A stretch of DNA of 11,389 nt from JACKOD01 sp041591635 (GTDB taxonomy: Bacteria; Pseudomonadota; Gammaproteobacteria; Pseudomonadales; Oleiphilaceae). The notes under the pieces are model-generated. The model did not search any database and was not told the DNA's origin. It saw only the letters and a list, made by a program, of their open reading frames with translations. Below are positions 1 through 6,640 of the stretch, piece by piece. The translations under genes and the position numbers were made by a program. Each line of letters begins with the position of its first letter. Position 1 is the stretch's first letter. Where the stretch lies: positions 1-11,389 of the forward strand of contig JBFHRO010000103.1 of the NCBI GenBank assembly GCA_041591635.1, written 5' to 3'.

Positions 1-1
1 C

Positions 2-667
2 CAGATTCAGGCCTGCAACGAGCCACCTGATTTCAGCCTGCCGCCTTACGATGAAGCCATGCTGTGGCGCGAGATGGAGCTGTTTCGCCACTGGTTAACG
101 GCGCAGTCACTGGGCCTGTCACTCTCGGATGCCGAAGGGCAGTTGCTTGATGCCACCTGGCGCCTGCTGGTCGAAAACGCACTGGCCCAGCCACGGGTCA
201 CAGTGCACCGGGATTATCACTCACGCAATCTCATGATGCTTCCCGACAAGCCGCCAGGCATTCTGGATTTTCAGGACGCCGTCACCGGCCCGATAACCTA
301 CGATCTGGTCTCCTTGCTGCGGGACTGCTATATCGTACTTCCCGAAGCGATGGTCGAGGCTCTGGTAGCAGACTTCTGGCGCCAAACACGGGACGATGGC
401 CGACACCAGGCTGATCTGGCGCAATTTACCCGCTGGTTTGACCTCATGGGCATTCAGCGCCATCTCAAGGCTGCCGGGATTTTTTCCCGTCTGTCGATTC
501 GCGACGGCAAGCACGGGTATCTGGCCGACATTCCCCGCACCGTCGGCTACATCCGCAAAGTCAGCGCCCGCTACCCGGAGCTGGATACCTTTTCCAGTTG
601 GCTCGATACCCGATTTCTGCCGCTGCTGCCAGCACTCCAAAGCGCAGCGCACCGGGTGCCCGGATAA
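2..667 (+). CDS. amgK: AmgK-like N-acetylmuramate/N-acetylglucosamine kinase (3' part)
   Basis: This is the C-terminal 221 codons of an aminoglycoside-phosphotransferase-fold kinase; the reading frame is open at the left edge, so the start lies outside the window. The visible part holds the catalytic loop VHRDYHSRNL (catalytic Asp at 212-214, Asn at 227-229), followed by the metal-binding segment ILDFQDA (Asp at 266-268) and TYDLVSLLRD, the usual order in this fold. AmgK phosphorylates the anomeric carbon of MurNAc or GlcNAc in the cytoplasm, and MurU then converts the product to the UDP-sugar. That pathway bypasses de novo MurNAc synthesis and is known from Pseudomonas. The fold alone could fit other small-molecule kinases, so the assignment rests on murU lying 50 nt downstream on the same strand. 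The stop is TAA. Confidence 0.87.
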   Translation, partial: QIQACNEPPDFSLPPYDEAMLWREMELFRHWLTAQSLGLSLSDAEGQLLDATWRLLVENALAQPRVTVHRDYHSRNLMMLPDKPPGILDFQDAVTGPITYDLVSLLRDCYIVLPEAMVEALVADFWRQTRDDGRHQADLAQFTRWFDLMGIQRHLKAAGIFSRLSIRDGKHGYLADIPRTVGYIRKVSARYPELDTFSSWLDTRFLPLLPALQSAAHRVPG

Positions 668-717
668 CCCGGCCAGCGTCACCTCCCCTGTGTCTGCCAT
701 GCTTCCAGGATCGCCTC

Positions 718-1485
718 ATGCCTCATCAACCGCCTCTTAAAGCCATGATCCTGGCAGCGGGTCTAGGTACCCGCATGCGTCCCTTGACCGACCACACCCC
801 CAAGCCCTTGCTCAAGGCCGGCGGCAAGCCCCTGTTGCAGTACCCCATCGAGAACCTGCGTGACGCCGGCATCACCGATATTGTCATCAACACCGCCTGG
901 CTGGGCGAACAAATCGAAGCCTGGGGGGGCGATGGCCAGCGCTTTGGTGTGCGGATTCACTATTCCCATGAAGGCACGCCGCTGGAAACGGCCGGTGGCA
1001 TTGTGCAAGCCCGACCACTGCTGGGAGAGGGGCCCTTCATTCTGATCAACGGCGATGTCTGGAGCGATTACCCGCTCGCGCAGCTGGTCGAAAAAGCAAG
1101 ATCCTGGGCGAGCCTGGCCACCCCGCCACTGGCGCATCTGGTGCTGGTCGACAATCCGCAACAGCACCCCCTGGGCGACTTCCATCTGCATACCGAGCGG
1201 GCCGGCGCTAACGCCGCTACCCACCTGCTGGGCAGCCCCGACGCCTCGCTTGACCCGGACGCACGCCCCGCCTGCCTGACCTTTAGCGGCATCAGCCTGC
1301 TCGATCCGGCACTGTTTGCGAATCTGCCGCCCGGGCCGCGCAAACTTGCCCCCCTGTTGCGTCAAGCCATGGCGATCCACAAGGTCACGGGAGAGCACTG
1401 GCGCGGCCACTGGCACGATATCGGCACCCCCGAGCGCCTGGCAACGCTGGATCAGTGGTTGCGTACCGGGCAAAACACCCCCTGA
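718..1485 (+). CDS. murU: N-acetylmuramate alpha-1-phosphate uridylyltransferase MurU
   Basis: This is a 255-residue sugar-1-phosphate nucleotidyltransferase of the peptidoglycan-recycling pathway, making UDP-MurNAc from MurNAc-1-P and UTP in the cytoplasm. The nucleotide-binding signature LAAGLGTRMRPLT is at residues 12-24, with KP at 29-30, NGDVWSDY (metal and substrate site) at 111-118, the segment LTFSGIS at about 187-193, and GHWHDIGTPERL at 230-241. The start at 718 has AGGA at 707-710 with a 7-nt spacer and places the signature right at the N-terminus; the frame extends upstream to 598, but that would overlap amgK and add unrelated residues. It is longer than the about 223 residues I recall for Pseudomonas MurU, owing to a short N-terminal extension and extra residues around 123-137 and 158-186. 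It follows amgK by 50 nt and is probably co-transcribed with it. Confidence 0.93.
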   Translation: MPHQPPLKAMILAAGLGTRMRPLTDHTPKPLLKAGGKPLLQYPIENLRDAGITDIVINTAWLGEQIEAWGGDGQRFGVRIHYSHEGTPLETAGGIVQARPLLGEGPFILINGDVWSDYPLAQLVEKARSWASLATPPLAHLVLVDNPQQHPLGDFHLHTERAGANAATHLLGSPDASLDPDARPACLTFSGISLLDPALFANLPPGPRKLAPLLRQAMAIHKVTGEHWRGHWHDIGTPERLATLDQWLRTGQNTP

Positions 1486-1490
1486 ATCTG

Positions 1491-1513
1491 TCCGGCCAGC
1501 AAGCCGGTTATTT
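1491..1513 (+). terminator. Possible weak terminator after murU
   Basis: In the 22-nt gap between convergent murU and the DUF3530 gene, CCGGC (1492-1496) can pair with GCCGG (1503-1507) across a 6-nt loop, followed by TTATTT on the plus strand. The stem is only 5 bp and the T-tract is interrupted, so this is a weak candidate. It overlaps the stop codon of the opposite gene. Confidence 0.3.
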
Positions 1514-2860
1514 GCCGGTACGTTCAAATCCCGGCGCCTGCGCCTTTAACCAGCCCCGAATGCGCTGCGTCAGCAAGGAGGCCTCTCCCGGCAAACCCTC
1601 ATCAAGGGGCAGGCGCGCCTGCTGGTAGGCCGGCATCCGTGCCCGGCGTGCCGCCCCCAGCCGCTCTTTGGCTTGTGCCAGTTTGAGCGCATCGCGACTG
1701 TCGATCACCTCCAGCACCGGAAACCGGAAGCTTTTGCCCAACGCGGATTGCAGATCGTAGCGATACTGATCACTAAAGACCGGATCAATGAAAACAATCG
1801 CACCCCCTTCCACGGGAAACTGCCCGCCCGTAGTGGCAAAGTAGTCAATCACCGCTTCGGCACTGTGTCCGAGCGCCAAAAACACAATGTTCTCCTGCCC
1901 CTTGCCCTTGAGATAGTTCATCGCCGCCTCCAGCCGCTGGCGTGCCTGCTCGGCCACCGGCACCTCAGGCACCGGCGGAGCAGCTGCAGGCTCCTGGGCG
2001 GCCTTGTCAGAAACATCGATAGCGGCCGGGGCAGTCGGCCCCTTGGCGGCCTCTTGCAAGGATTTCTCCATCGCATCGGCACCCGATGGCGGCGTATCGG
2101 CGGCGACCGGATCGCTGGCGCCAGCATCTTTGCCCTTCTCACCCGAAGCCGGGTCTGTCGCCTCCGCTGCAGCCCCTTCTGTCGCCCCTTCTGTTGCCCC
2201 TTCCTCCGCTGGGGCCTCAGCCTCGGCCGCCAGTCGCTGTGCCAGCTCGGCCGCCGAACGTGGCGCGTCACCGGCAATCAGGTCAGCGCTTTTGGCAGGC
2301 AATTCCCGTTTAGGCAGTTCATTGAGGGTGGCATACGGCAGACTCATACCCAACGTCAGCCAGCCATCATCCGGCAACAGCTGCCGCAAGGGGGAGAGGA
2401 TGGCCGGCCAGTCGGCATGGGCATCTTTTCCGTGCAGCAGCACCACCGCCCCCATGGGCTCGGATTTGCGGTGCGCCAGCTCCAGTACCAGAAACTTTTG
2501 CCCGCCCGCAGTATCGAGCCAGCGTGCCTGACGGTTGCCCAGTTCCGCTTCCAGACCGCGCCGGTCAAGCGGTTCGAGCCGGGTGGGCGGGCTCGGATCG
2601 CGCGCCGGCCGAACATCAACGCCCGCGCCCGCATCCGCTGCCTCCCCTTCGGCCTCGCCGCCAGCCGCGTCTTTGCCTTCGTCAGCGGCTGTGGGTGCCG
2701 CTGTGTCGGTGCTCGCCGGGGCGTCCGCGCCCGCACCCGACTCCTGCGCCAGCGCCCCGGCAGCGGCGAACCCCAGCAGCAGCACCAGCAGCATGAGCCG
2801 CCACCCCCGGCCCGCGCGCCGGCGGCAAGCGCCAACCCTCGATACATCGACTTGATTCAA
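1508..2860 (-). CDS. DUF3530-family secreted alpha/beta-hydrolase-like protein
   Basis: This is a 450-residue exported protein of uncertain function. Residues 1-22 are Arg-rich, 23-37 form a hydrophobic core and AGALA|Q gives a signal-peptidase site near residue 38. Residues 39-92 are Ala/Asp/Gly/Glu-rich low complexity, 93-190 a conserved-looking domain with LLHGKDAHADW (141-151, an oxyanion-type HG motif), 196-305 another Ala/Glu/Pro/Thr-rich stretch, and 306-445 the second half with LALGHSAEA (Ser333, a nucleophile-elbow-like motif), VFIDPVF and VLEVIDSRD. The two halves look like one alpha/beta hydrolase split by the insert, as recalled for DUF3530. The start is TTG at 2860: the only other plausible start, ATG at 2792-2794, would remove the basic n-region. 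A stop lies six codons upstream of the TTG. The gene converges on murU and diverges from rpe. Its substrate is unknown and catalysis is not certain. Confidence 0.8.
   Translation of the reverse strand: MNQVDVSRVGACRRRAGRGWRLMLLVLLLGFAAAGALAQESGAGADAPASTDTAAPTAADEGKDAAGGEAEGEAADAGAGVDVRPARDPSPPTRLEPLDRRGLEAELGNRQARWLDTAGGQKFLVLELAHRKSEPMGAVVLLHGKDAHADWPAILSPLRQLLPDDGWLTLGMSLPYATLNELPKRELPAKSADLIAGDAPRSAAELAQRLAAEAEAPAEEGATEGATEGAAAEATDPASGEKGKDAGASDPVAADTPPSGADAMEKSLQEAAKGPTAPAAIDVSDKAAQEPAAAPPVPEVPVAEQARQRLEAAMNYLKGKGQENIVFLALGHSAEAVIDYFATTGGQFPVEGGAIVFIDPVFSDQYRYDLQSALGKSFRFPVLEVIDSRDALKLAQAKERLGAARRARMPAYQQARLPLDEGLPGEASLLTQRIRGWLKAQAPGFERTGK
2172..2207. repeat. 12-bp tandem repeat, three copies
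   Basis: Three consecutive 12-bp units start GCCCCTTC (2172-2183, 2184-2195, 2196-2207). The first two differ only at the last base and the third is degenerate. They lie in frame inside the DUF3530 gene, where on the minus strand they encode an ATEG-type repeat in the central low-complexity stretch. Unit loss or gain would keep the frame. Confidence 0.85.
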
Positions 2861-2874
2861 GCTGTAGATACCCC

Positions 2875-2903
2875 GTTACCTGAAAGACCTGTTGGGATAG
2901 AAT
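2875..2903 (+). promoter_or_regulatory. Candidate rpe promoter in divergent intergenic region
   Basis: The 79-nt gap between the DUF3530 gene and rpe contains GTTACC (2875-2880, 3/6 match to -35), a 17-bp spacer and TAGAAT (2898-2903, 5/6 match to -10). Transcription would start near 2910, about 30 nt before rpe. On the opposite strand TATTCT (2904-2899) overlaps the same bases and could be the -10 of the divergent gene, but no good -35 accompanies it. This is motif matching by eye only. Confidence 0.4.
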
Positions 2904-2939
2904 AGCGCACTCCATTCTTACGCGCGGAACAATCCCCCC

Positions 2940-3617
2940 ATGCAAGATTTCCTGATTGCCCCCTCGATCCTGTCTGCCGACTTCGCCCGCCTGGGTGAAG
3001 AGGTCGACCGGGTGCTCGCCGCCGGTGCCGATATCGTGCACTTTGATGTCATGGACAATCACTACGTCCCCAATCTCACTATCGGCCCCATGGTCTGCAC
3101 GGCGCTGCGCAAATACGGCATCGCCGCCCCCATTGACGTACACCTCATGGTCAAGCCGGTCGACGACATGATTCGCATGTTCATTGATGCCGGCGCCAGC
3201 TACATCACCTTTCATCCCGAGGCGAGCGAACACATCGACCGCTCATTGCAACTGATCCGCGACGGTGGCTGCAAGGCCGGCCTGGTGCTCAACCCCGCCA
3301 CCCCGCTGCATTACCTCGACCATGTAATGGACAAGCTCGACATGGTACTGCTGATGTCGGTGAACCCCGGCTTTGGTGGCCAGAAATTCATTCCCGGCAC
3401 GCTCAACAAACTGCAGCAGGCGCGCGCCAAAATCGCCGCCAGCGGCTACCCGATCCGGCTTGAAATCGACGGCGGGGTAACGGTGCAAAACATCCAGGCC
3501 ATTGCCCGCGCCGGTGCCGACACTTTCGTGGCCGGCTCGGCCATTTTCAATACGCCCGACTACCAGGCTACCATCGCCGCCATGCGCGCCGAACTCGTGC
3601 TGGCCCAAAGCATTTAA
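2940..3617 (+). CDS. rpe: Ribulose-phosphate 3-epimerase
   Basis: This 225-residue TIM-barrel enzyme interconverts D-ribulose 5-phosphate and D-xylulose 5-phosphate in the pentose phosphate pathway. The N-terminal segment IAPSILSADFARLGEE is typical. Metal ligands and catalytic residues are seen as His34 and Asp36 in HFDVMD, His68 in VHLMV, and Asp177 in LEIDGGV. MSVNPGFGGQ (139-148) is the flexible phosphate-gripping loop and FVAGSAIF (196-203) the C-terminal phosphate-binding segment. Length is normal for the family. The ribosome-binding site is weak (GGAA at 2926-2929, 10 nt from the ATG). gph follows after 23 nt and is almost certainly co-transcribed, an arrangement common in proteobacteria. 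Confidence 0.98.
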   Translation: MQDFLIAPSILSADFARLGEEVDRVLAAGADIVHFDVMDNHYVPNLTIGPMVCTALRKYGIAAPIDVHLMVKPVDDMIRMFIDAGASYITFHPEASEHIDRSLQLIRDGGCKAGLVLNPATPLHYLDHVMDKLDMVLLMSVNPGFGGQKFIPGTLNKLQQARAKIAASGYPIRLEIDGGVTVQNIQAIARAGADTFVAGSAIFNTPDYQATIAAMRAELVLAQSI

Positions 3618-3640
3618 GCCGTTACGACCAAGGAGCCTTC

Positions 3641-4327
3641 GTGGGCTGGATCGACAAACTGCTCCCCCCGGGAGCCTCCCGACTCATCATGTTTGATCTC
3701 GACGGCACCCTGGTCAACAGCGTGCCCGATCTGGCCGCAGCCATCGACCTGATGCTGCAGGATCTGGGCTTTGCCGCCGCAGGCGAAGCCCGGGTACGCC
3801 ACTGGGTCGGGCAAGGGGCCACGCTGCTGGTGCGGCAGGCCCTGGCCCATGCGCTGAACCACAACGATCCCAAGAAACTGGAGGAAGACCAGACACAGAC
3901 CGCGCAGGCACGCTTTTTTCTGCACTACGAGCAACATAACGGCCGCCACGCCCGGCTCTATCCGGATGTTGCCAGCACCCTTGCCCGACTGCGTCAGGCC
4001 GGTCACCCCCTGGCCCTGATCACCAACAAACCCTTGCAGTTCACCACTGTATTGTTGCGGCATCTGGCACTGGAATTTGATCTGGTGCTGGGCGGCGACA
4101 GCCTGGCACAGCGCAAGCCTCACCCCGCACCGCTGCAACATTGCCTGCGTCACTTTGGCCACAGTGCCCGGCACGCCCTCATGGTGGGCGATTCGATTCA
4201 CGACATTCAGGCCGCACGGGCCGCCGGCGTGCCTGTTGCCTGCGTCAGCTATGGCTATAATCATGGCCAGGACATCCGCGAAGGCGGTGCCGACGCTGTT
4301 ATTGATTCGTTATCCGAGCTCTTGTAA
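3641..4327 (+). CDS. gph: Phosphoglycolate phosphatase (HAD family)
   Basis: This is a 228-residue haloacid-dehalogenase-superfamily phosphatase that hydrolyses 2-phosphoglycolate, a toxic by-product of DNA repair or oxygenation chemistry. All four HAD motifs are present: DLDGT (nucleophile Asp19 and acid/base Asp21), TNK (128-130), KP (159-160) and VGDSIHDIQAA (Asp184 and Asp188). The helical cap lies between motifs I and II, as in Gph. The start is GTG at 3641 with AAGGAG (3630-3635) 5 nt upstream, and there is no better alternative. It sits 23 nt after rpe in the familiar rpe-gph-trpE order, which favours Gph over other HAD phosphatases of similar size. Confidence 0.94.
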   Translation: MGWIDKLLPPGASRLIMFDLDGTLVNSVPDLAAAIDLMLQDLGFAAAGEARVRHWVGQGATLLVRQALAHALNHNDPKKLEEDQTQTAQARFFLHYEQHNGRHARLYPDVASTLARLRQAGHPLALITNKPLQFTTVLLRHLALEFDLVLGGDSLAQRKPHPAPLQHCLRHFGHSARHALMVGDSIHDIQAARAAGVPVACVSYGYNHGQDIREGGADAVIDSLSELL

Positions 4328-4330
4328 CCT
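4302..4330 (+). promoter_or_regulatory. Weak candidate promoter for the trp leader and operon
   Basis: At the very end of gph, TTGATT (4302-4307, 4/6 to -35) is followed after 17 bp by TAACCT (4325-4330, 3/6 to -10), giving a start near 4337, just ahead of the leader ORF. The match is poor; the trp genes could also be read through from rpe-gph, since I see no terminator between gph and trpE. Confidence 0.28.
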
Positions 4331-4355
4331 TTATCGACCTTTTTTGGAGATATTC

Positions 4356-4424
4356 ATGTTGAATACCGAGTCTGCCCACGTCAGGACGGATGCGTTACCG
4401 GTGTTACCACGATGGCGTGGGTAA
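4356..4424 (+). CDS. Putative trp leader peptide (22 codons)
   Basis: This short ORF begins MLNTESAHVR and ends LPRWRG before TAA. It has a good Shine-Dalgarno (GGAG 4346-4349, 6 nt from ATG) and lies between gph and trpE, where attenuation leaders are found. It holds a single Trp codon (TGG 4413-4415), third from the end and inside the loop of the first hairpin of the leader. Classical trp leader peptides usually have tandem Trp codons, so this may be an atypical attenuator, a translational-coupling element, or a chance ORF. Attenuation of trpE and trpGDC has been reported in Pseudomonas putida, which makes a leader here plausible. I do not recognise the peptide itself. Confidence 0.5.
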   Translation: MLNTESAHVRTDALPVLPRWRG

Positions 4425-4481
4425 CAGCTTGCGTGTCGCACGCATGACGGATTAACCGCACAGATCACCGGCAACCGGTGA
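4394..4481 (+). promoter_or_regulatory. trpE leader RNA with three hairpins
   Basis: Three compact stems follow one another. The first is GTTACCACG (4403-4411) with CGTgGGTAAC (4416-4425), with one bulge and the loop ATGG. The second is TGCGTG (4430-4435) with CACGCA (4439-4444), 3-nt loop. The third is TCACCGG (4465-4471) with CCGGTGA (4475-4481), 3-nt loop. GTTACC occurs twice (4394-4399 and 4403-4408), and CCGGTG at 4398-4403 can alternatively pair with CACCGG at 4466-4471, so exclusive folds are possible. No T-tract follows any stem, so a Rho-independent terminator is not evident. The trpE ribosome-binding site AGGA (4507-4510) lies outside the stems. Confidence 0.5.
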
Positions 4482-4518
4482 ACACGCCTAACGCATTGGC
4501 ATCATCAGGATTTTCAGC

Positions 4519-6012
4519 ATGACCCCAGAACAGTTCCACGCGCTTGCCGAAGCCGGCTATAACCGCATTCCTGTCACACGCGAAGTACTGGCCGACCTCG
4601 ACACCCCTCTGAGCACCTATCTCAAACTCGCACACGAGCCCTATTCCTACCTGCTCGAATCCGTACAGGGCGGTGAAAAATGGGGCCGTTATTCGATTAT
4701 CGGCTTGCCCTGCCGGCAGATTCTCAAGGTGTTCGGCCACCGGGTCGAACACTATCAGGACGGCGTACTGACCGATCAGCAGCAAGTATCCGACCCGCTC
4801 GCCCATGTGCAGGCCTTCCAGCAGCGCTACCGGGTGCCTGACCTGCCCGAGTTGCCGCGATTCAACGGCGGCCTGGTGGGCTATTTTGGCTATGACACGG
4901 TACGCTACATTGAACCGCGCCTGCACAAGGCGCTGCCCGATCCGATCGGCACGCCCGACATTCTGCTGATGGTGTCCGAACAACTGGTGGTGTTCGATAA
5001 TCTCAGCGGCAAACTCATGCTGATTTACCACGCCGATCCGGCCCAGCCAGAGGCCCTGAAACTGGCCCGGATTGCGCTTGATCTGCTGGTGCAAAAGCTG
5101 CGCACCAGCACGGCGGCCACGCAGCAGGAAAAGGCCCTGCGGGCGCAGGAAACCCGCGGTGAAATCGCCGAAACCGACTTTATCTCGGGGTTTGCACAAC
5201 AGCCCTTTGAAGCGGCAGTCGAACGTATCAAAGACTACATTCTGGCCGGCGACATCATGCAAACCGTGATTTCCCAGCGCATGTCGATCCCCTACCAGGC
5301 GCCGCCTTTGGATCTGTACCGCGCCCTGCGCTGCCTCAACCCCTCGCCGTACATGTATTTTTTCAACCTCGAGGATTTTCACATTGTGGGCTCATCACCT
5401 GAAATCCTCGCCCGCGTGGAAGACGGCGAGGTGACGGTGCGACCGATCGCAGGCACCCGGCGCCGCGGCTTTACCGAGGAGGAAGATCAGGCGCTGGAGC
5501 AGGAGCTGCTGGCCGACCCCAAGGAAATCGCCGAACACCTGATGCTGATCGATCTGGGCCGCAACGATGCCGGCCGCGTCTGCCAAACGGGTAGCGTGCG
5601 GGTCACCGACCAGATGGTGGTCGAGCGTTATTCCCACGTCATGCACATCGTCTCCAACGTCAAGGGCCGGCTCAAGGAAGGCATGACGGCCATGGATGTG
5701 CTCAAGGCGACCCTGCCCGCCGGCACGCTCAGCGGTGCTCCCAAAATCCGCGCCATGGAAATCATCGATGAACTCGAACCGGTGAAACGGGGCGTATACG
5801 GCGGCGCGGTAGGCTACCTGTCATGGAACGGCAACATGGATACCGCCATTGCCATTCGCACCTCGGTGATCAAGGATCAGGTGCTTTATATTCAGGCGGG
5901 CGCCGGCGTGGTGGCCGACTCGGTGCCGCGACTGGAATGGAAGGAAACCCTCAACAAGGGTCGCGCGACCTTTCGTGCGGTCGCCATGGCGACCCAGGGT
6001 CTGGACGGTTAA
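4519..6012 (+). CDS. trpE: Anthranilate synthase component I
   Basis: This is the 497-residue large subunit of anthranilate synthase, which converts chorismate plus ammonia (from TrpG) to anthranilate, the first committed step of tryptophan synthesis. The Trp feedback-binding segment is seen as LLES (residues 45-48) with GRYSIIG after it. The chorismate-binding domain carries PIAGTR (309-314), LIDLGRND (343-350), YSHVMHIVS (His373), SGAPKIRAM (405-413) and GVYGGAVGY (425-433). The intact LLES motif suggests normal feedback inhibition. The start at 4519 has AGGA 8 nt upstream. trpG follows after 14 nt, so the two subunits are translated from one mRNA. TrpE and the related PabB can be confused, but LLES and the trpGDC context settle this one. 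Confidence 0.98.
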   Translation: MTPEQFHALAEAGYNRIPVTREVLADLDTPLSTYLKLAHEPYSYLLESVQGGEKWGRYSIIGLPCRQILKVFGHRVEHYQDGVLTDQQQVSDPLAHVQAFQQRYRVPDLPELPRFNGGLVGYFGYDTVRYIEPRLHKALPDPIGTPDILLMVSEQLVVFDNLSGKLMLIYHADPAQPEALKLARIALDLLVQKLRTSTAATQQEKALRAQETRGEIAETDFISGFAQQPFEAAVERIKDYILAGDIMQTVISQRMSIPYQAPPLDLYRALRCLNPSPYMYFFNLEDFHIVGSSPEILARVEDGEVTVRPIAGTRRRGFTEEEDQALEQELLADPKEIAEHLMLIDLGRNDAGRVCQTGSVRVTDQMVVERYSHVMHIVSNVKGRLKEGMTAMDVLKATLPAGTLSGAPKIRAMEIIDELEPVKRGVYGGAVGYLSWNGNMDTAIAIRTSVIKDQVLYIQAGAGVVADSVPRLEWKETLNKGRATFRAVAMATQGLDG

Positions 6013-6026
6013 GGGAGGGTTTACAG

Positions 6027-6605
6027 ATGATATTGATGATCGACAACTACGACAGCTTTACCTACAACGTGGTGCAGTACCTGGGCGAACTGGGTGCCGA
6101 CGTGCAGGTCTACCGGAACGACGAAATCACCACCGCCGACATTGCCCGCCTCAAGCCGGCCAAAATTGTCGTGTCTCCCGGGCCCTGTACACCCAACGAG
6201 GCCGGCGTTTCCATGGAGGCCATTCGCACCTTTGCCGGCAAGATCCCGATTCTGGGCATCTGCCTGGGTCACCAGAGCATAGGTCAGGTGTTTGGCGGCA
6301 CGATAGTGCGTGCCGGTCAGGTAATGCACGGCAAGACCTCGCTCATTCACCACAATCAGGGCGGCGTCTTCGCGGGTCTGCCTTCGCCCTTTACCGCTAC
6401 CCGTTACCATTCCCTGGTGATTTGCAAGCAACACCTGCCCGAGTGTCTCGAAGTCACCGCCTGGACCGAAAACCAGGACGGCAGCATGGAAGAAATCATG
6501 GGCGTAAGACACAAAACCCTGGATGTTGAAGGCGTGCAGTTTCACCCGGAATCCATTTTGACCGAGCATGGCCATGACTTGCTGCGCAACTTTCTTCAAG
6601 GTTAG
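6027..6605 (+). CDS. trpG: Anthranilate synthase component II (glutamine amidotransferase)
   Basis: This 192-residue class I glutamine amidotransferase hydrolyses glutamine and channels ammonia to TrpE. It shows the N-terminal IDNYDSFTYN, the oxyanion loop PGPCTPNEAG (51-60), the nucleophile elbow GICLGHQ (Cys79) and the triad residues His173 and Glu175 in FHPES. The start at 6027 has GGAGG at 6014-6018 with an 8-nt spacer; an ATG at 6036 is a possible alternative. It is a stand-alone gene, not fused to trpD as in E. coli. The subunit may also serve PabB in folate synthesis, as in several bacteria; nothing here decides that. Confidence 0.98.
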   Translation: MILMIDNYDSFTYNVVQYLGELGADVQVYRNDEITTADIARLKPAKIVVSPGPCTPNEAGVSMEAIRTFAGKIPILGICLGHQSIGQVFGGTIVRAGQVMHGKTSLIHHNQGGVFAGLPSPFTATRYHSLVICKQHLPECLEVTAWTENQDGSMEEIMGVRHKTLDVEGVQFHPESILTEHGHDLLRNFLQG

Positions 6606-6640
6606 CGGCACCACCCACCCTTACGATCGAGAGCACCCTC

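Noticed and set aside
598..717. N-terminal extension of murU by 40 codons
   Set aside because: It overlaps amgK, is not family-like, and the ATG at 718 has a proper ribosome-binding site just before the nucleotidyltransferase signature.
1673..2905. 410-codon plus-strand open frame opposite the DUF3530 gene
   Set aside because: It is an Arg/Gly/Pro-rich, domain-less translation antisense to a protein with a clear signal peptide and motifs; long open frames are expected opposite GC-rich low-complexity coding sequence.
4465..5382. 305-codon minus-strand open frame opposite trpE
   Set aside because: trpE motifs run through the whole region on the other strand, and the translation shows no domain or leader.
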